DNA of 64,000 bases, taken from DASSWB01 sp035705495 (lineage in GTDB: Bacteria; Bacteroidota; Bacteroidia; Flavobacteriales; Flavobacteriaceae). The DNA lies in contig DASSWB010000021.1 in the NCBI GenBank assembly GCA_035705495.1, forward strand, positions 1-64,000, written 5' to 3'. This document shows positions 6,679 to 14,582 of the stretch, piece by piece. Each line of letters starts with the position of its first letter. Position 1 is the first letter of the stretch. The translations under genes and the position numbers were made by a program. The notes below the pieces were generated by a model. It did no database searches, was not told the DNA's origin, and saw nothing but the letters and a program-made list of their open reading frames with translations.

Positions 6679-8508
6679 ATGATGAAAAAATTATTCTTTT
6701 TACTCTTTTTTGCCTTTTTCTTGAAAGCAACGGGACAGAACGATTCCATTACCTATTTGGATGAAGTTGTTCTCAGTGATATAAAATTGCACGAAAATTC
6801 GGACGGATTCAAGGTTTTGAAAATTTCCGATTCCACAATTTCCAGAAATGGAAAATCCTTGACCGATTTATTGAGGTTCAACTCAAATATTTACTTTAAG
6901 GAAAATGGAAATGGAATGGTTTCCTCAGTCGCTTTTAGAGGAACTGGAGCGGCACAAACTGCGGTTATCTGGAACGGAATCAATATTAATTCGTCAATAA
7001 ACGGCCAAACCGATTTTAATACGATTTACACTGCCGGGTACGACAATATTCTTGTGAGAAGTGGTGGCGGAAGTGTTTTGTATGGAAGCGGCGCCATAGG
7101 AGGAAGTGTGCATTTGAACAATAGTTTCAGATTTACGAAGCATTTTGACAAGGAATTCAAAACTGCTTATGGCAGTTACAATAGTTTGGAAAATCATCTC
7201 GGATTTTCTTACGGAACCACAGAATTGAACTTAAAGGTTGATGCAGGTTTCGTGAAATCGGATAACGATTATCCTTATTTGGGAACTTCCCGGAAGAACG
7301 TAAATGGGGAATATGAAAATCTGAATTTGAACGTGAACTTCGGAATTTTTCTGAATTCGAAAAATGTGCTGAAATTTTATCACAATACTTTTTTGGGCGA
7401 CAGGAATTTTTCCGGCGGATTGTTTTTCGAAGGAAACGACAAGTACATAGCAGAAAATAGTCGTTCGTTATTGGAATGGCAGCAGAAAGGAGAAAACTAT
7501 CGTTCTACGTTTCGGTTTGCGCAGGTTTTTGAATACTATCAATTTTTTCTGGATAAAAATTCTTCTGATTTTTCATTTGGAAAAACAAATGAATGGATAG
7601 GTCAGTATAATTTTCGCTATTCATTTTCCTCAGCTATTAAAATCGATGCACAGTTGGAATATTCCAGTACCAACGGAACGGGTTCAAATGTGGATTCCGT
7701 TGAAAGAAATGTGCTTTCAGGAGTTTTACTCTATTCGCACACATTGGGGGAGAAATTTAAATACGGTCTACAATTAAGAAAGGAATTTGCAAATGATTAT
7801 GAGAGCCCGTTGTTATTCGCCTTTGACACCAATTTTTCAGTTTCGGAAAATTACAATTTGAAGTTCAATTTGTCCCGAAATTTCAGGATGCCCAGTTTCA
7901 ATGATCTGTATTGGGAAACAGGCGGGAATAACGATTTAAAACCAGAAACTTCTTGGCAAGCAGAAATTGGTCAGGAGTACAAATTCAATTCATTTCTATT
8001 GTCTTTAAATGGTTTTTTGATTAAAAGTACAGATTTAATTAAATGGATTCCGAACGGAAATATGTGGTTTCCCGAAAATGTTTCCGAAGTAAACGTCTAC
8101 GGATTTGAAACTGGGATAAATTATGAAAGTAAAGTTGCCGGCGGTAATTTTTTAGCTTCAGGAAATTATTCATATACCATTTCGAAGAACGGAATAACAG
8201 ACCGTTTTTTAATGTATGTTCCTAAAAATAAATTCACAGGCTCATTGGCTTATTCCTATCAAAACATCAGTGTTTTTTATCAATCTCTTTTTACGGATCA
8301 AGTTTTTACCACAACAGATGAAAGTGCTGTATTGGAAGGATATTCTATTTCAAATATTGGTGTTTCCTTCAAGTTTTTAAAACAGAAAAAAATCAATTTT
8401 GAGGTGCTTTTTAAACTGAATAACATTTACAACCAAAAATATCAAGTCACAGCGGGAAGGCCAATGCCACCTCGTAATTTTGAAACCCAACTAACCTTAA
8501 ATTTTTAA
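6679..8508 (+). CDS. btuB: BtuB-like TonB-dependent cobalamin receptor
   Basis: A 609-residue outer-membrane receptor close in size to E. coli BtuB. After a signal peptide (1-20) comes a TonB-box-like segment (ITYLDEVVLSD), a plug domain (about 45-155, with FRGTGAAQTAVIWNG and GSVLYGSGAIGGS) and a barrel ending QLTLNF. It has no CarboxypepD domain, unlike the receptor at 2991. The cobalamin riboswitch upstream and the BtuG-like lipoprotein 3 bases downstream fix its role as vitamin B12 or corrinoid uptake. Two ATG codons lie in tandem at 6679 and 6682; either could be used. No btuFCD genes follow in the window. Confidence 0.92.
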   Translation: MMKKLFFLLFFAFFLKATGQNDSITYLDEVVLSDIKLHENSDGFKVLKISDSTISRNGKSLTDLLRFNSNIYFKENGNGMVSSVAFRGTGAAQTAVIWNGININSSINGQTDFNTIYTAGYDNILVRSGGGSVLYGSGAIGGSVHLNNSFRFTKHFDKEFKTAYGSYNSLENHLGFSYGTTELNLKVDAGFVKSDNDYPYLGTSRKNVNGEYENLNLNVNFGIFLNSKNVLKFYHNTFLGDRNFSGGLFFEGNDKYIAENSRSLLEWQQKGENYRSTFRFAQVFEYYQFFLDKNSSDFSFGKTNEWIGQYNFRYSFSSAIKIDAQLEYSSTNGTGSNVDSVERNVLSGVLLYSHTLGEKFKYGLQLRKEFANDYESPLLFAFDTNFSVSENYNLKFNLSRNFRMPSFNDLYWETGGNNDLKPETSWQAEIGQEYKFNSFLLSLNGFLIKSTDLIKWIPNGNMWFPENVSEVNVYGFETGINYESKVAGGNFLASGNYSYTISKNGITDRFLMYVPKNKFTGSLAYSYQNISVFYQSLFTDQVFTTTDESAVLEGYSISNIGVSFKFLKQKKINFEVLFKLNNIYNQKYQVTAGRPMPPRNFETQLTLNF

Positions 8509-8511
8509 AAA

Positions 8512-9558
8512 ATGAAATTTTATTCAATTGCCAGTTTATTGTTTTCAGTCATTTTAATGTCTTGCAGTGATGACGCTAATCCATCTTCAGAACCTAGTGG
8601 TGCTTACGATGGAGGACTTCTTATTCTTAACGAAGGTTCCTTTGGAAATTCAAATGCTTCGGTTTCTTTTGTTTCTCCGGATTTTTCTGAAATCGAAAAT
8701 AATATTTTTCAAAACACAAATCAGCGGATTTTAGGCGATGTGGCACAAAGTATTGGGTTTTACGAACATGAAGCGTTTATTGTTTTGAATAGTTCGAATA
8801 AAATTGAAGTGGTTGACAGATACAGTTTTGAAAGCATCACAACCATTACCGAAGGTTTTATGAGTCCGCGATATTTTATGGTTGCAAATTCCAAAGCTTA
8901 TGTTTCTGATTGGGGAAATCCCACAAATCCTTCAGATGATTTTATTGCCATTGTGAATCTTGAAACTTATACGGTGGAAAATACGATTCCGGTTTCCGAA
9001 GGACCTGAAAGAATGTTGAACAAAAATGGGAAACTATACGTGGCTCATTTGGGTGGTTATAATTCCAACAACGTTGTTTCGGTGATTGAAGGAACTACGG
9101 TCACTGAAATTGAAGTAAATGATAATCCCGATGAGATATTTTTTGACGATTCTGGTGATTTATGGGTTTTGTGCCAAGGGAAAATTGATTGGTCAGGAAA
9201 CGGAGGAGATACCCCTGGGGCCATTGTAAAAATCAGCACAAATAATGATGAAGTTGAAAAAATATTGGAATTTGAACCATTGAATCATCCGGATTTAATG
9301 ACCTATGACAACGAAACAATTTATTTTGGCGCAGGAGGGCAAATTTTTGAAATGGCTATGGACGCAAATACATTACCCACCGAACCCGTTCTGCAGGGCA
9401 ATTTCTACGGAATGAAAGCGAATGATGGTTTATTATATACAACCGATGCCACAGATTTTGCCAGTCAGGGAATTTTGAGAATTTTTGATTTGGAAACTTT
9501 CAATGATTTATTCGCTTTTGATACGGGAGTTGCTCCCACAAAAGTTTACTTTAATTAA
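8512..9558 (+). CDS. BtuG-like surface lipoprotein (DUF5074/YncE-type propeller)
   Basis: A 348-residue lipoprotein with lipobox LMSC (Cys at 18) and a spacer rich in Asp, Ser and Pro. The remainder has repeating blades typical of YncE/DUF5074 seven-bladed propellers, for instance VNLETYTVENTIPVSEGPE and repeated GGQIF/GGYNSNN turns. In Bacteroides, BtuG is a surface propeller lipoprotein that binds B12 very tightly and hands it to BtuB. Here the gene starts 3 bases after btuB and is under the same riboswitch, so the same role is likely. Sequence identity to BtuG was not tested. Confidence 0.82.
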   Translation: MKFYSIASLLFSVILMSCSDDANPSSEPSGAYDGGLLILNEGSFGNSNASVSFVSPDFSEIENNIFQNTNQRILGDVAQSIGFYEHEAFIVLNSSNKIEVVDRYSFESITTITEGFMSPRYFMVANSKAYVSDWGNPTNPSDDFIAIVNLETYTVENTIPVSEGPERMLNKNGKLYVAHLGGYNSNNVVSVIEGTTVTEIEVNDNPDEIFFDDSGDLWVLCQGKIDWSGNGGDTPGAIVKISTNNDEVEKILEFEPLNHPDLMTYDNETIYFGAGGQIFEMAMDANTLPTEPVLQGNFYGMKANDGLLYTTDATDFASQGILRIFDLETFNDLFAFDTGVAPTKVYFN

Positions 9559-9568
9559 AAGCCGACAT

Positions 9569-10993
9569 TTATTCAAATGAATCAACCGGTTCTACATACA
9601 TTTTCTGGTAGAAAGGTTGGTTCATTTTTGTTTCTCCAATAATTTCCATCGGAAGGACAAAATTATCCAGATCGTTCAAATTGCCCAGTATATGATTGAT
9701 GGCGGCTGCAAACAAAGGTTCTTGCGGATTTCCAAGTTCCCCAAGATTTGAAAAATCTTCAGGCAGCAGAATGTTAGGATCTAGACCATTGATATAATCT
9801 GTATTTCCAACCGAATTTATCGTTTTGAGAACCAGTGGTTGCATTGCATAGGTATGTCCAGGATTTGCACCAACTCTTCCATAATCTGGGGAATCGTACA
9901 AAGTTATGGAAGCTTGAAATTTCCCCGTTGTAGCGGTCCCGATTTGAACGACATCGATATAAGGATTTAAACCGTTTATGATCAATTCGCTCGCCGAAGC
10001 GGTGGAAATTGTGGTCAAGATATAAACTCGGGACAAATTGAGACTATTGATTTGTGCTCCCGTACTTATTTGATTGTCAAAATAATTAATCAATCGGCCT
10101 GGATTTTCTTGAATCCAAAAATCCTGCATTTCATTGTTCCATTGTTCAGTGGCAAATACTTCACCTTCAAATTGTCCGGTGATCATCGATGCTAAATCCT
10201 TCGCTGTTTCCACGGAACCACCTCCATTATATCTCAAATCAAGAACCAGATTAGTAATTCCTTCCGCTTGAAAATCGGCAAAAACCGCATTTAACTCAGA
10301 ATTGTAAGTTGATGTAAATCCATTGTACATTAAATAACCGATTTTTTCATTTTCAATCTCGACAATTTCCGTGGTAAAAACAGGATTTTCAGAATATTGA
10401 ATTTTATTTAAAGTAATGGTTTGTCCGGTGGAATTTATCTCGGTTCCATTTAAAGTAGCCAATCCGATCGCATATTCTTCCGCAGAAATCAATTCAGAAT
10501 AATTTGAATCGGTTAGTTGAACGCCGTTAATTTGGTTGAAAATCATTCCTCTCTGCACTCCTTGTGATTCCGCGGAAGAATTGGGCAGCACATAGCGTAC
10601 ATAACCAAAAATCATACTTGAGTTTTCCGAATATCTTACCAAACCGAATTCCATTCCGTTATGTTTGCTAATACCGTCTAAAGCTTGTTCAAGTGCAACA
10701 TAATTTGAAACCAAAAAACTGAATCGATCTTGTGGCGACAGCAAATCAGAGAACAAATTGCTTGGCGAGGAATAATTATTGAGGAATCCATTCAATTCCT
10801 GTTGCGTATCAAACCTGTCGTTCGCCAAATTGGGAACATCAGATTTGTATAAATAAAAATGATTCAGTCCCTTCCAAATAAAATCTTTTACTTCCAGACT
10901 GGAAGCATCACCAACAACGTCATCCATATCCTCAAAACAAGAAACAAGAAGTATGGAGAAAACGAGAATAATTGAAATTTGTATTTTTTTCAT
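9569..10993 (-). CDS. S41-family (C-terminal-processing) peptidase, lipoprotein
   Basis: A 474-residue lipoprotein (lipobox LVSC, Cys19). It has an N-terminal helical region, a PDZ-like domain (about 115-200, with MIFNQINGVQL) and an S41 catalytic domain. The serine motif STASASE lies at 330-336 and the general-base Lys at about 358 in the TTGKFQ segment; LDLRYNGGGS at 251-260 is the conserved S41 motif. Proteases of this group trim proteins in the periplasm or at the outer membrane. It is convergent with the BtuG gene and divergent from the ECF sigma operon, with overlapping promoter elements. Confidence 0.88.
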   Translation of the reverse strand: MKKIQISIILVFSILLVSCFEDMDDVVGDASSLEVKDFIWKGLNHFYLYKSDVPNLANDRFDTQQELNGFLNNYSSPSNLFSDLLSPQDRFSFLVSNYVALEQALDGISKHNGMEFGLVRYSENSSMIFGYVRYVLPNSSAESQGVQRGMIFNQINGVQLTDSNYSELISAEEYAIGLATLNGTEINSTGQTITLNKIQYSENPVFTTEIVEIENEKIGYLMYNGFTSTYNSELNAVFADFQAEGITNLVLDLRYNGGGSVETAKDLASMITGQFEGEVFATEQWNNEMQDFWIQENPGRLINYFDNQISTGAQINSLNLSRVYILTTISTASASELIINGLNPYIDVVQIGTATTGKFQASITLYDSPDYGRVGANPGHTYAMQPLVLKTINSVGNTDYINGLDPNILLPEDFSNLGELGNPQEPLFAAAINHILGNLNDLDNFVLPMEIIGETKMNQPFYQKMYVEPVDSFE

Positions 10994-11045
10994 TTTATAA
11001 ATTTATAATTTATGGGAGACAATAAACATTTGATTAAAAATATTT

Positions 11046-11071
11046 TGTAACAAATATAATTCGCGAACGTC
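11046..11071 (+). promoter_or_regulatory. candidate ECF-type promoter for the sigma operon
   Basis: TGTAAC at 11046-11051 and CGTC at 11068-11071 are separated by 16 bases. ECF sigma factors generally use an AAC-containing -35 and a CGT-containing -10 at this spacing, unlike the housekeeping TTTG/TAnnTTTG form. The elements end 43 bases before the sigma start codon, fitting autoregulation. This is a visual match, not a statistical one. Confidence 0.45.
11051..11058 (-). promoter_or_regulatory. -7 box for the S41 peptidase gene
   Basis: On the minus strand these bases read TATATTTG, a full match to TAnnTTTG, 58 bases upstream of the peptidase start codon. The box shares base 11051 with the -35 candidate of the divergent sigma operon, so the two promoters probably interfere with each other. 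Confidence 0.5.
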
Positions 11072-11114
11072 GTAGTTTTAGAGAACCAAAAAATCTCCAA
11101 CCAACCATTAAATA

Positions 11115-11624
11115 ATGAAGCATAAAACGTTTATTGAACTTGTAGGACCAGCAAAGGACAAAATGTACCGGCTGGCCTTAAGGTTGCTGGTTTCCAAAGA
11201 AGCAGCAGAAGATGCAGTTCAGGAAGTTCTGATGAAATTATGGAGTAGGAACGAAAAGATGTCGACATATAAAAATGTAGAAGCTTTTGCGATGACAATG
11301 ACAAAAAATTATTGTTTTGATCAATTGAAACTGAAACAGAACAACAATTTGAAAATCGTTCATAATAATTATGAAGATCATAAATCTTCACCACATCAAA
11401 TTTTAGAAGTTGATGATGAACTAAATTTTGTAAAAGAAATTGTGGAGAATTTACCTGAGCAGCAAAAAGTAATTTTTCAATTACGTGATGTAGAACAATA
11501 TGATTTTGAAGAGATTGCAAAAATGCTCGAAATGAATCAAACTGCAATCAGAGTGGCTTTATCAAGGGCCAGAAAAACGATTAGAGAAGAAATTGTAAAA
11601 AAACACAAGTATGGAATTGGATAA
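11115..11624 (+). CDS. ECF-type RNA polymerase sigma factor
   Basis: A 169-residue sigma-70-family protein of extracytoplasmic-function size. Region 2 is at about 12-75 (EAAEDAVQEVLMKLW, YKNVEAFAMTMTKNYCFDQ) and region 4 at about 110-160 (LPEQQKVIFQLRDVEQYDF then EEIAKMLEMNQTAIRVALSRAR). It overlaps the next gene by 14 bases, the usual arrangement with a cognate anti-sigma factor. The operon then encodes two DUF4252 proteins, which may be part of the envelope response it controls. A possible autoregulatory promoter lies at 11046-11071. Confidence 0.92.
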   Translation: MKHKTFIELVGPAKDKMYRLALRLLVSKEAAEDAVQEVLMKLWSRNEKMSTYKNVEAFAMTMTKNYCFDQLKLKQNNNLKIVHNNYEDHKSSPHQILEVDDELNFVKEIVENLPEQQKVIFQLRDVEQYDFEEIAKMLEMNQTAIRVALSRARKTIREEIVKKHKYGIG

Positions 11625-12048
11625 AATAAAAATGCTGTTGGACAAATATTTTGATGCTGAAACTACGCTCGAAGAGGAGCAAGTACTTCAGGATTACTTT
11701 AGTTCAAATGAAGTTGCGATAGAACTTCAAGAATATATTCCTCTTTTTAACTTCAGAAAAATAGAAAGAGACATTGAATTTAATCATTCCCTACCAAAAA
11801 GGGGAAATCAAGGTTTGTATAAATGGTTTGCGGTTGCCGCAAGTATTGCAATTATTGGAGGCTTATTCTTATTTAATGATATTAAAAATGAACCCGAACT
11901 GGGAACTTATGAAGATCCCCAAGTTGCATTACAAAAAACCAAGGATGTGTTGAATATGGTGTCATTTTATATGAATCAAGGACAGGAAAATTTAGAATAT
12001 GTATCAGAATTTGGAGAAGTAACAAATAAAATAATCAAAACCCCTTAA
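11611..12048 (+). CDS. probable anti-sigma factor, single membrane span
   Basis: A 145-residue protein overlapping the sigma gene by 14 bases. Residues 1-65 are acidic and helical (LLDKYFDAETTLEEEQVLQD), a pattern often seen in cytoplasmic anti-sigma domains of Bacteroidetes; one transmembrane helix spans about 72-88 (WFAVAASIAIIGGLFLF); the C-terminal 55 residues would lie in the periplasm. There is no zinc-binding HxxxCxxC motif. The role is inferred from topology and position; sequence alone does not prove it. Confidence 0.7.
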   Translation: MELDKIKMLLDKYFDAETTLEEEQVLQDYFSSNEVAIELQEYIPLFNFRKIERDIEFNHSLPKRGNQGLYKWFAVAASIAIIGGLFLFNDIKNEPELGTYEDPQVALQKTKDVLNMVSFYMNQGQENLEYVSEFGEVTNKIIKTP

Positions 12049-12058
12049 TTTTTAAACA

Positions 12059-12589
12059 ATGAAAAAATCAATTTTAATTTTAGCAGTAAGTTTGATGATG
12101 CCTTTTATAGGTGCGGCACAAGACTTAACAAAGTACGAGAACATGAAAGATGTTACCTCAATGGTAATGACAAGCAAAATGTTCAAATTATTGTCCAATA
12201 TAGATTTCAGCAGTGAGGACAAAGAAGTTCAGGCCTATTCGGATTTAATAGAAGATCTGGAAAATATAATGGTTTTTGTTTCTGAAAAACCTGAAATAAG
12301 GAAGCAAATGGCGGCAGATGTTCAACAATACTTGAAAAACAGTAAATTAGATGAGTTGATGCGTGTTACCGATGATGGTAAAACGGTGAAATTTTATTCC
12401 AAGCCGGGCAGAAACAGTGAATATGTAAGCGAACTTTTTATGTTCTTGGAAAGTACCGATAAGGAGGAACCTGCCACGGTTATTCTTAGAATCACAGGTG
12501 ACATCAATTTAAAAGACGTGTCAAAACTTACACAGGATCTAAAAGTTCCGGGAGCTGAGGAATTAAAAAACATAGAAACCAAAAAATGA
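12059..12589 (+). CDS. DUF4252 exported protein (copy 1)
   Basis: A 176-residue protein with a signal peptide cleaved after GAAQ (about 1-20). The mature part carries the DUF4252 pattern: an N-terminal helix, SDLIEDLENIMVFVSE near the middle, a hydrophobic strand AVTVILRITGDI-like segment near 140-150 and a C-terminal LTQDLKVPGAEEL. The family is common in Bacteroidetes and its function is unknown. The stop overlaps the start of the second DUF4252 gene (ATGA at 12586-12589), so the two are translationally coupled in the sigma-factor operon. Confidence 0.82.
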   Translation: MKKSILILAVSLMMPFIGAAQDLTKYENMKDVTSMVMTSKMFKLLSNIDFSSEDKEVQAYSDLIEDLENIMVFVSEKPEIRKQMAADVQQYLKNSKLDELMRVTDDGKTVKFYSKPGRNSEYVSELFMFLESTDKEEPATVILRITGDINLKDVSKLTQDLKVPGAEELKNIETKK

Positions 12590-13122
12590 AAATAAAAGTG
12601 ATAATAGTAGTCGCATTAACCACATTGATGGTGTCGTGCGACGATAAAACTTCCCTTCAGGAATTTTATGTAGAAAAACAGGAAACCAAAAACTACAAAG
12701 CTTTGGACCTTTCCACAAGTTTGATCCTGAACGAAAAAATCGAGTTGGATTCTTCACAGGAAGCGACGCTGAAAACGATTAAAAAAGTCAATATTCTTGC
12801 TTATCCAATTTCAGAAGAAAACAAAACCAAGTACGAGACAGAAAAAGCTGAATTGACAAAAGTTTTTGAAGACGAAGAATATAGCAAATTAATGAGCTAT
12901 AGGATGGGCTCACAACAAGTAGAAATCTTTTTTCTTGGAGAAGAAGAAGCGATTGACGAATTAATTGTTGTTGGTTATGATGATGAAAAAGGTTTTGGTA
13001 TTGCCCGAGTTTTGGGTGATGATATGAACCCAGATGATGTTCTGAAATTGATTAAATCTTTTGATGACGGCGACATCAATACCGGTTCATTTAAAGAAGT
13101 TTCAGAACTATTTAAAAGCTGA
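12586..13122 (+). CDS. DUF4252 lipoprotein (copy 2)
   Basis: A 178-residue lipoprotein with lipobox MVSC (Cys18), unlike copy 1, which has a plain signal peptide. The segments LKTIKKVNILAYPISEENK and VLGDDMNPDDVLKLIKSF match the DUF4252 layout, so this is a paralogue of the preceding protein. The pair probably sits on the periplasmic face, one soluble or loosely attached and one lipid-anchored. It is the last gene of the sigma operon and is followed by a hairpin terminator embedded in the end of purB. Confidence 0.82.
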   Translation: MKIKVIIVVALTTLMVSCDDKTSLQEFYVEKQETKNYKALDLSTSLILNEKIELDSSQEATLKTIKKVNILAYPISEENKTKYETEKAELTKVFEDEEYSKLMSYRMGSQQVEIFFLGEEEAIDELIVVGYDDEKGFGIARVLGDDMNPDDVLKLIKSFDDGDINTGSFKEVSELFKS

Positions 13123-13141
13123 TAATAATTTCAGTAAAATC

Positions 13142-14479
13142 TTATATCCCCGTATAATTATGCGGGGATATTTTTTTTAATTCATTTTTTACATTTTCCG
13201 AAACATCCAAAGTTTCAATAAAAGACGAAATACTTTCGCTTGTTATCGCCGTATTGGTTCGCGTTAAACCTTTTAAAGCTTCATAAGGATTTGGAAAGCC
13301 TTCTCTTCTAAGTATCGTTTGGATCGCTTCAGCTACCACCGCCCAAGTACTCTCTAAATCGGCCGAGAGTTTGTCAGGATTTAAAAGTAATTTGTCCAGG
13401 CCTTTCAAAGTTGAAGCGACGGCAATTACAATGTGCCCAAAAGGAACTCCAATGTTTCTTAAAACCGTACTGTCGGTTAAATCCCGTTGCAAACGACTCA
13501 CGGGCAATTTTGCCGCAAGATGCTCCAATATTGCATTTGCCATTCCCAAATTTCCCTCACTGTTCTCAAAATCAATTGGATTGACCTTATGCGGCATGGC
13601 CGATGATCCTATTTCACCTTCTTTGATTTTTTGTTTAAAATAATCCATTGAAATATAGGTCCAAATATCTCGATCCAGATCAAGGATAATGTTATTGACA
13701 CGTTTCATCGCGTCAAACTGCGCGGCCATAAAATCGTAATGCTCGATTTGTGTCGTCGGAAATGAATGATGTAGTCCTAACGTATTTTCAACAAAATGAC
13801 TTCCAAACTGTTTCCAATCGGTTTGTGGGTAAGCAACATGATGCGCATTAAAATTACCGGTGGCACCGCCAAATTTGGCGGCATTTGGAATCCGGTACAA
13901 TTCAGCCAATTGATGTTGTAATCTTACAACGAAAACTTCAATTTCCTTTCCGAGTCGGGTAGGAGAAGCAGGTTGCCCATGCGTTCTTGCCAACATGGGA
14001 ATTTCTTTCCAGTCATTGGCAAGATTTTCCAGTTTTTCAATGAGTTCAGTCAGCAGTGGTTTATAAACTTCTTCAATGGCATCTTTGATACTTAACGGAA
14101 CCGCAGTGTTGTTGATATCTTGAGAAGTCAGTCCGAAATGGATAAATTCTTTGTAATTTGATAGTCCCAGCGTATCAAATTTTTCCTTCAAAAAATATTC
14201 GACCGCTTTTACGTCGTGGTTGGTTACTTTTTCAATATTTTTTATATCGACGGCATTTTCCCTTGTAAATGAAGTGTACAAGTTTCGCAATTGTGGAAAA
14301 ATTCCTTTGTCTATATTTTTAAGTTGGGGAAGGGGAAGTTCGCAAAGAGCGATAAAATATTCTACTTCAACCTTCACCCTATATTTTATGAGTGCCTCTT
14401 CACTAAAGTATGCGGAAAGATTTTGGGTTTTGGAAAAATATCTGCCATCAATAGGTGAAATTGCGGAAAGAGAACTCAT
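13142..14479 (-). CDS. purB: adenylosuccinate lyase
   Basis: A 445-residue enzyme of the fumarase/aspartase superfamily. It splits adenylosuccinate to AMP and fumarate, and also SAICAR to AICAR, in purine synthesis. Visible signatures are the start SALSPIDGRY-like SAISPIDGRYFS, the substrate-binding TSQDINNTA, the TRTHGQPASPT-like ARTHGQPASPTRLGKE and the flexible catalytic loop GSSAMPHKVNPIDFENSEGN around 285-305. Length and motifs match the E. coli-type (longer) PurB. The last codons, encoding ISPHNYTGI, form the hairpin that terminates the convergent operon. A promoter lies at 14507-14537. Confidence 0.97.
   Translation of the reverse strand: MSSLSAISPIDGRYFSKTQNLSAYFSEEALIKYRVKVEVEYFIALCELPLPQLKNIDKGIFPQLRNLYTSFTRENAVDIKNIEKVTNHDVKAVEYFLKEKFDTLGLSNYKEFIHFGLTSQDINNTAVPLSIKDAIEEVYKPLLTELIEKLENLANDWKEIPMLARTHGQPASPTRLGKEIEVFVVRLQHQLAELYRIPNAAKFGGATGNFNAHHVAYPQTDWKQFGSHFVENTLGLHHSFPTTQIEHYDFMAAQFDAMKRVNNIILDLDRDIWTYISMDYFKQKIKEGEIGSSAMPHKVNPIDFENSEGNLGMANAILEHLAAKLPVSRLQRDLTDSTVLRNIGVPFGHIVIAVASTLKGLDKLLLNPDKLSADLESTWAVVAEAIQTILRREGFPNPYEALKGLTRTNTAITSESISSFIETLDVSENVKNELKKISPHNYTGI
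13144..13178 (+). terminator. rho-independent terminator inside the purB 3' end
   Basis: ATATCCCCG at 13144-13152 pairs with CGGGGATAT at 13163-13171, and a run of eight T (13171-13178) follows on the plus strand. It ends the sigma/DUF4252 transcript. The hairpin lies within the last ten codons of the convergent purB gene. Confidence 0.85.
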
Positions 14480-14506
14480 TTTTGGTATGGTTTAGTTTAA
14501 TATTTG

Positions 14507-14537
14507 CAAAGATACTCCTTCCGTTATAAGATTAAAA
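14507..14537 (-). promoter_or_regulatory. purB promoter
   Basis: On the minus strand TATCTTTG (14507-14514) is a full TAnnTTTG -7 box, with TTTT (14534-14537) 19 bases upstream as a near match to the TTTG -33 element. The -7 box is 28 bases from the purB start codon. Confidence 0.6.
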
Positions 14538-14582
14538 TATTAAATTGATTTCTTCCGATAAAGCCGAACTAGGTTTTTTCAA

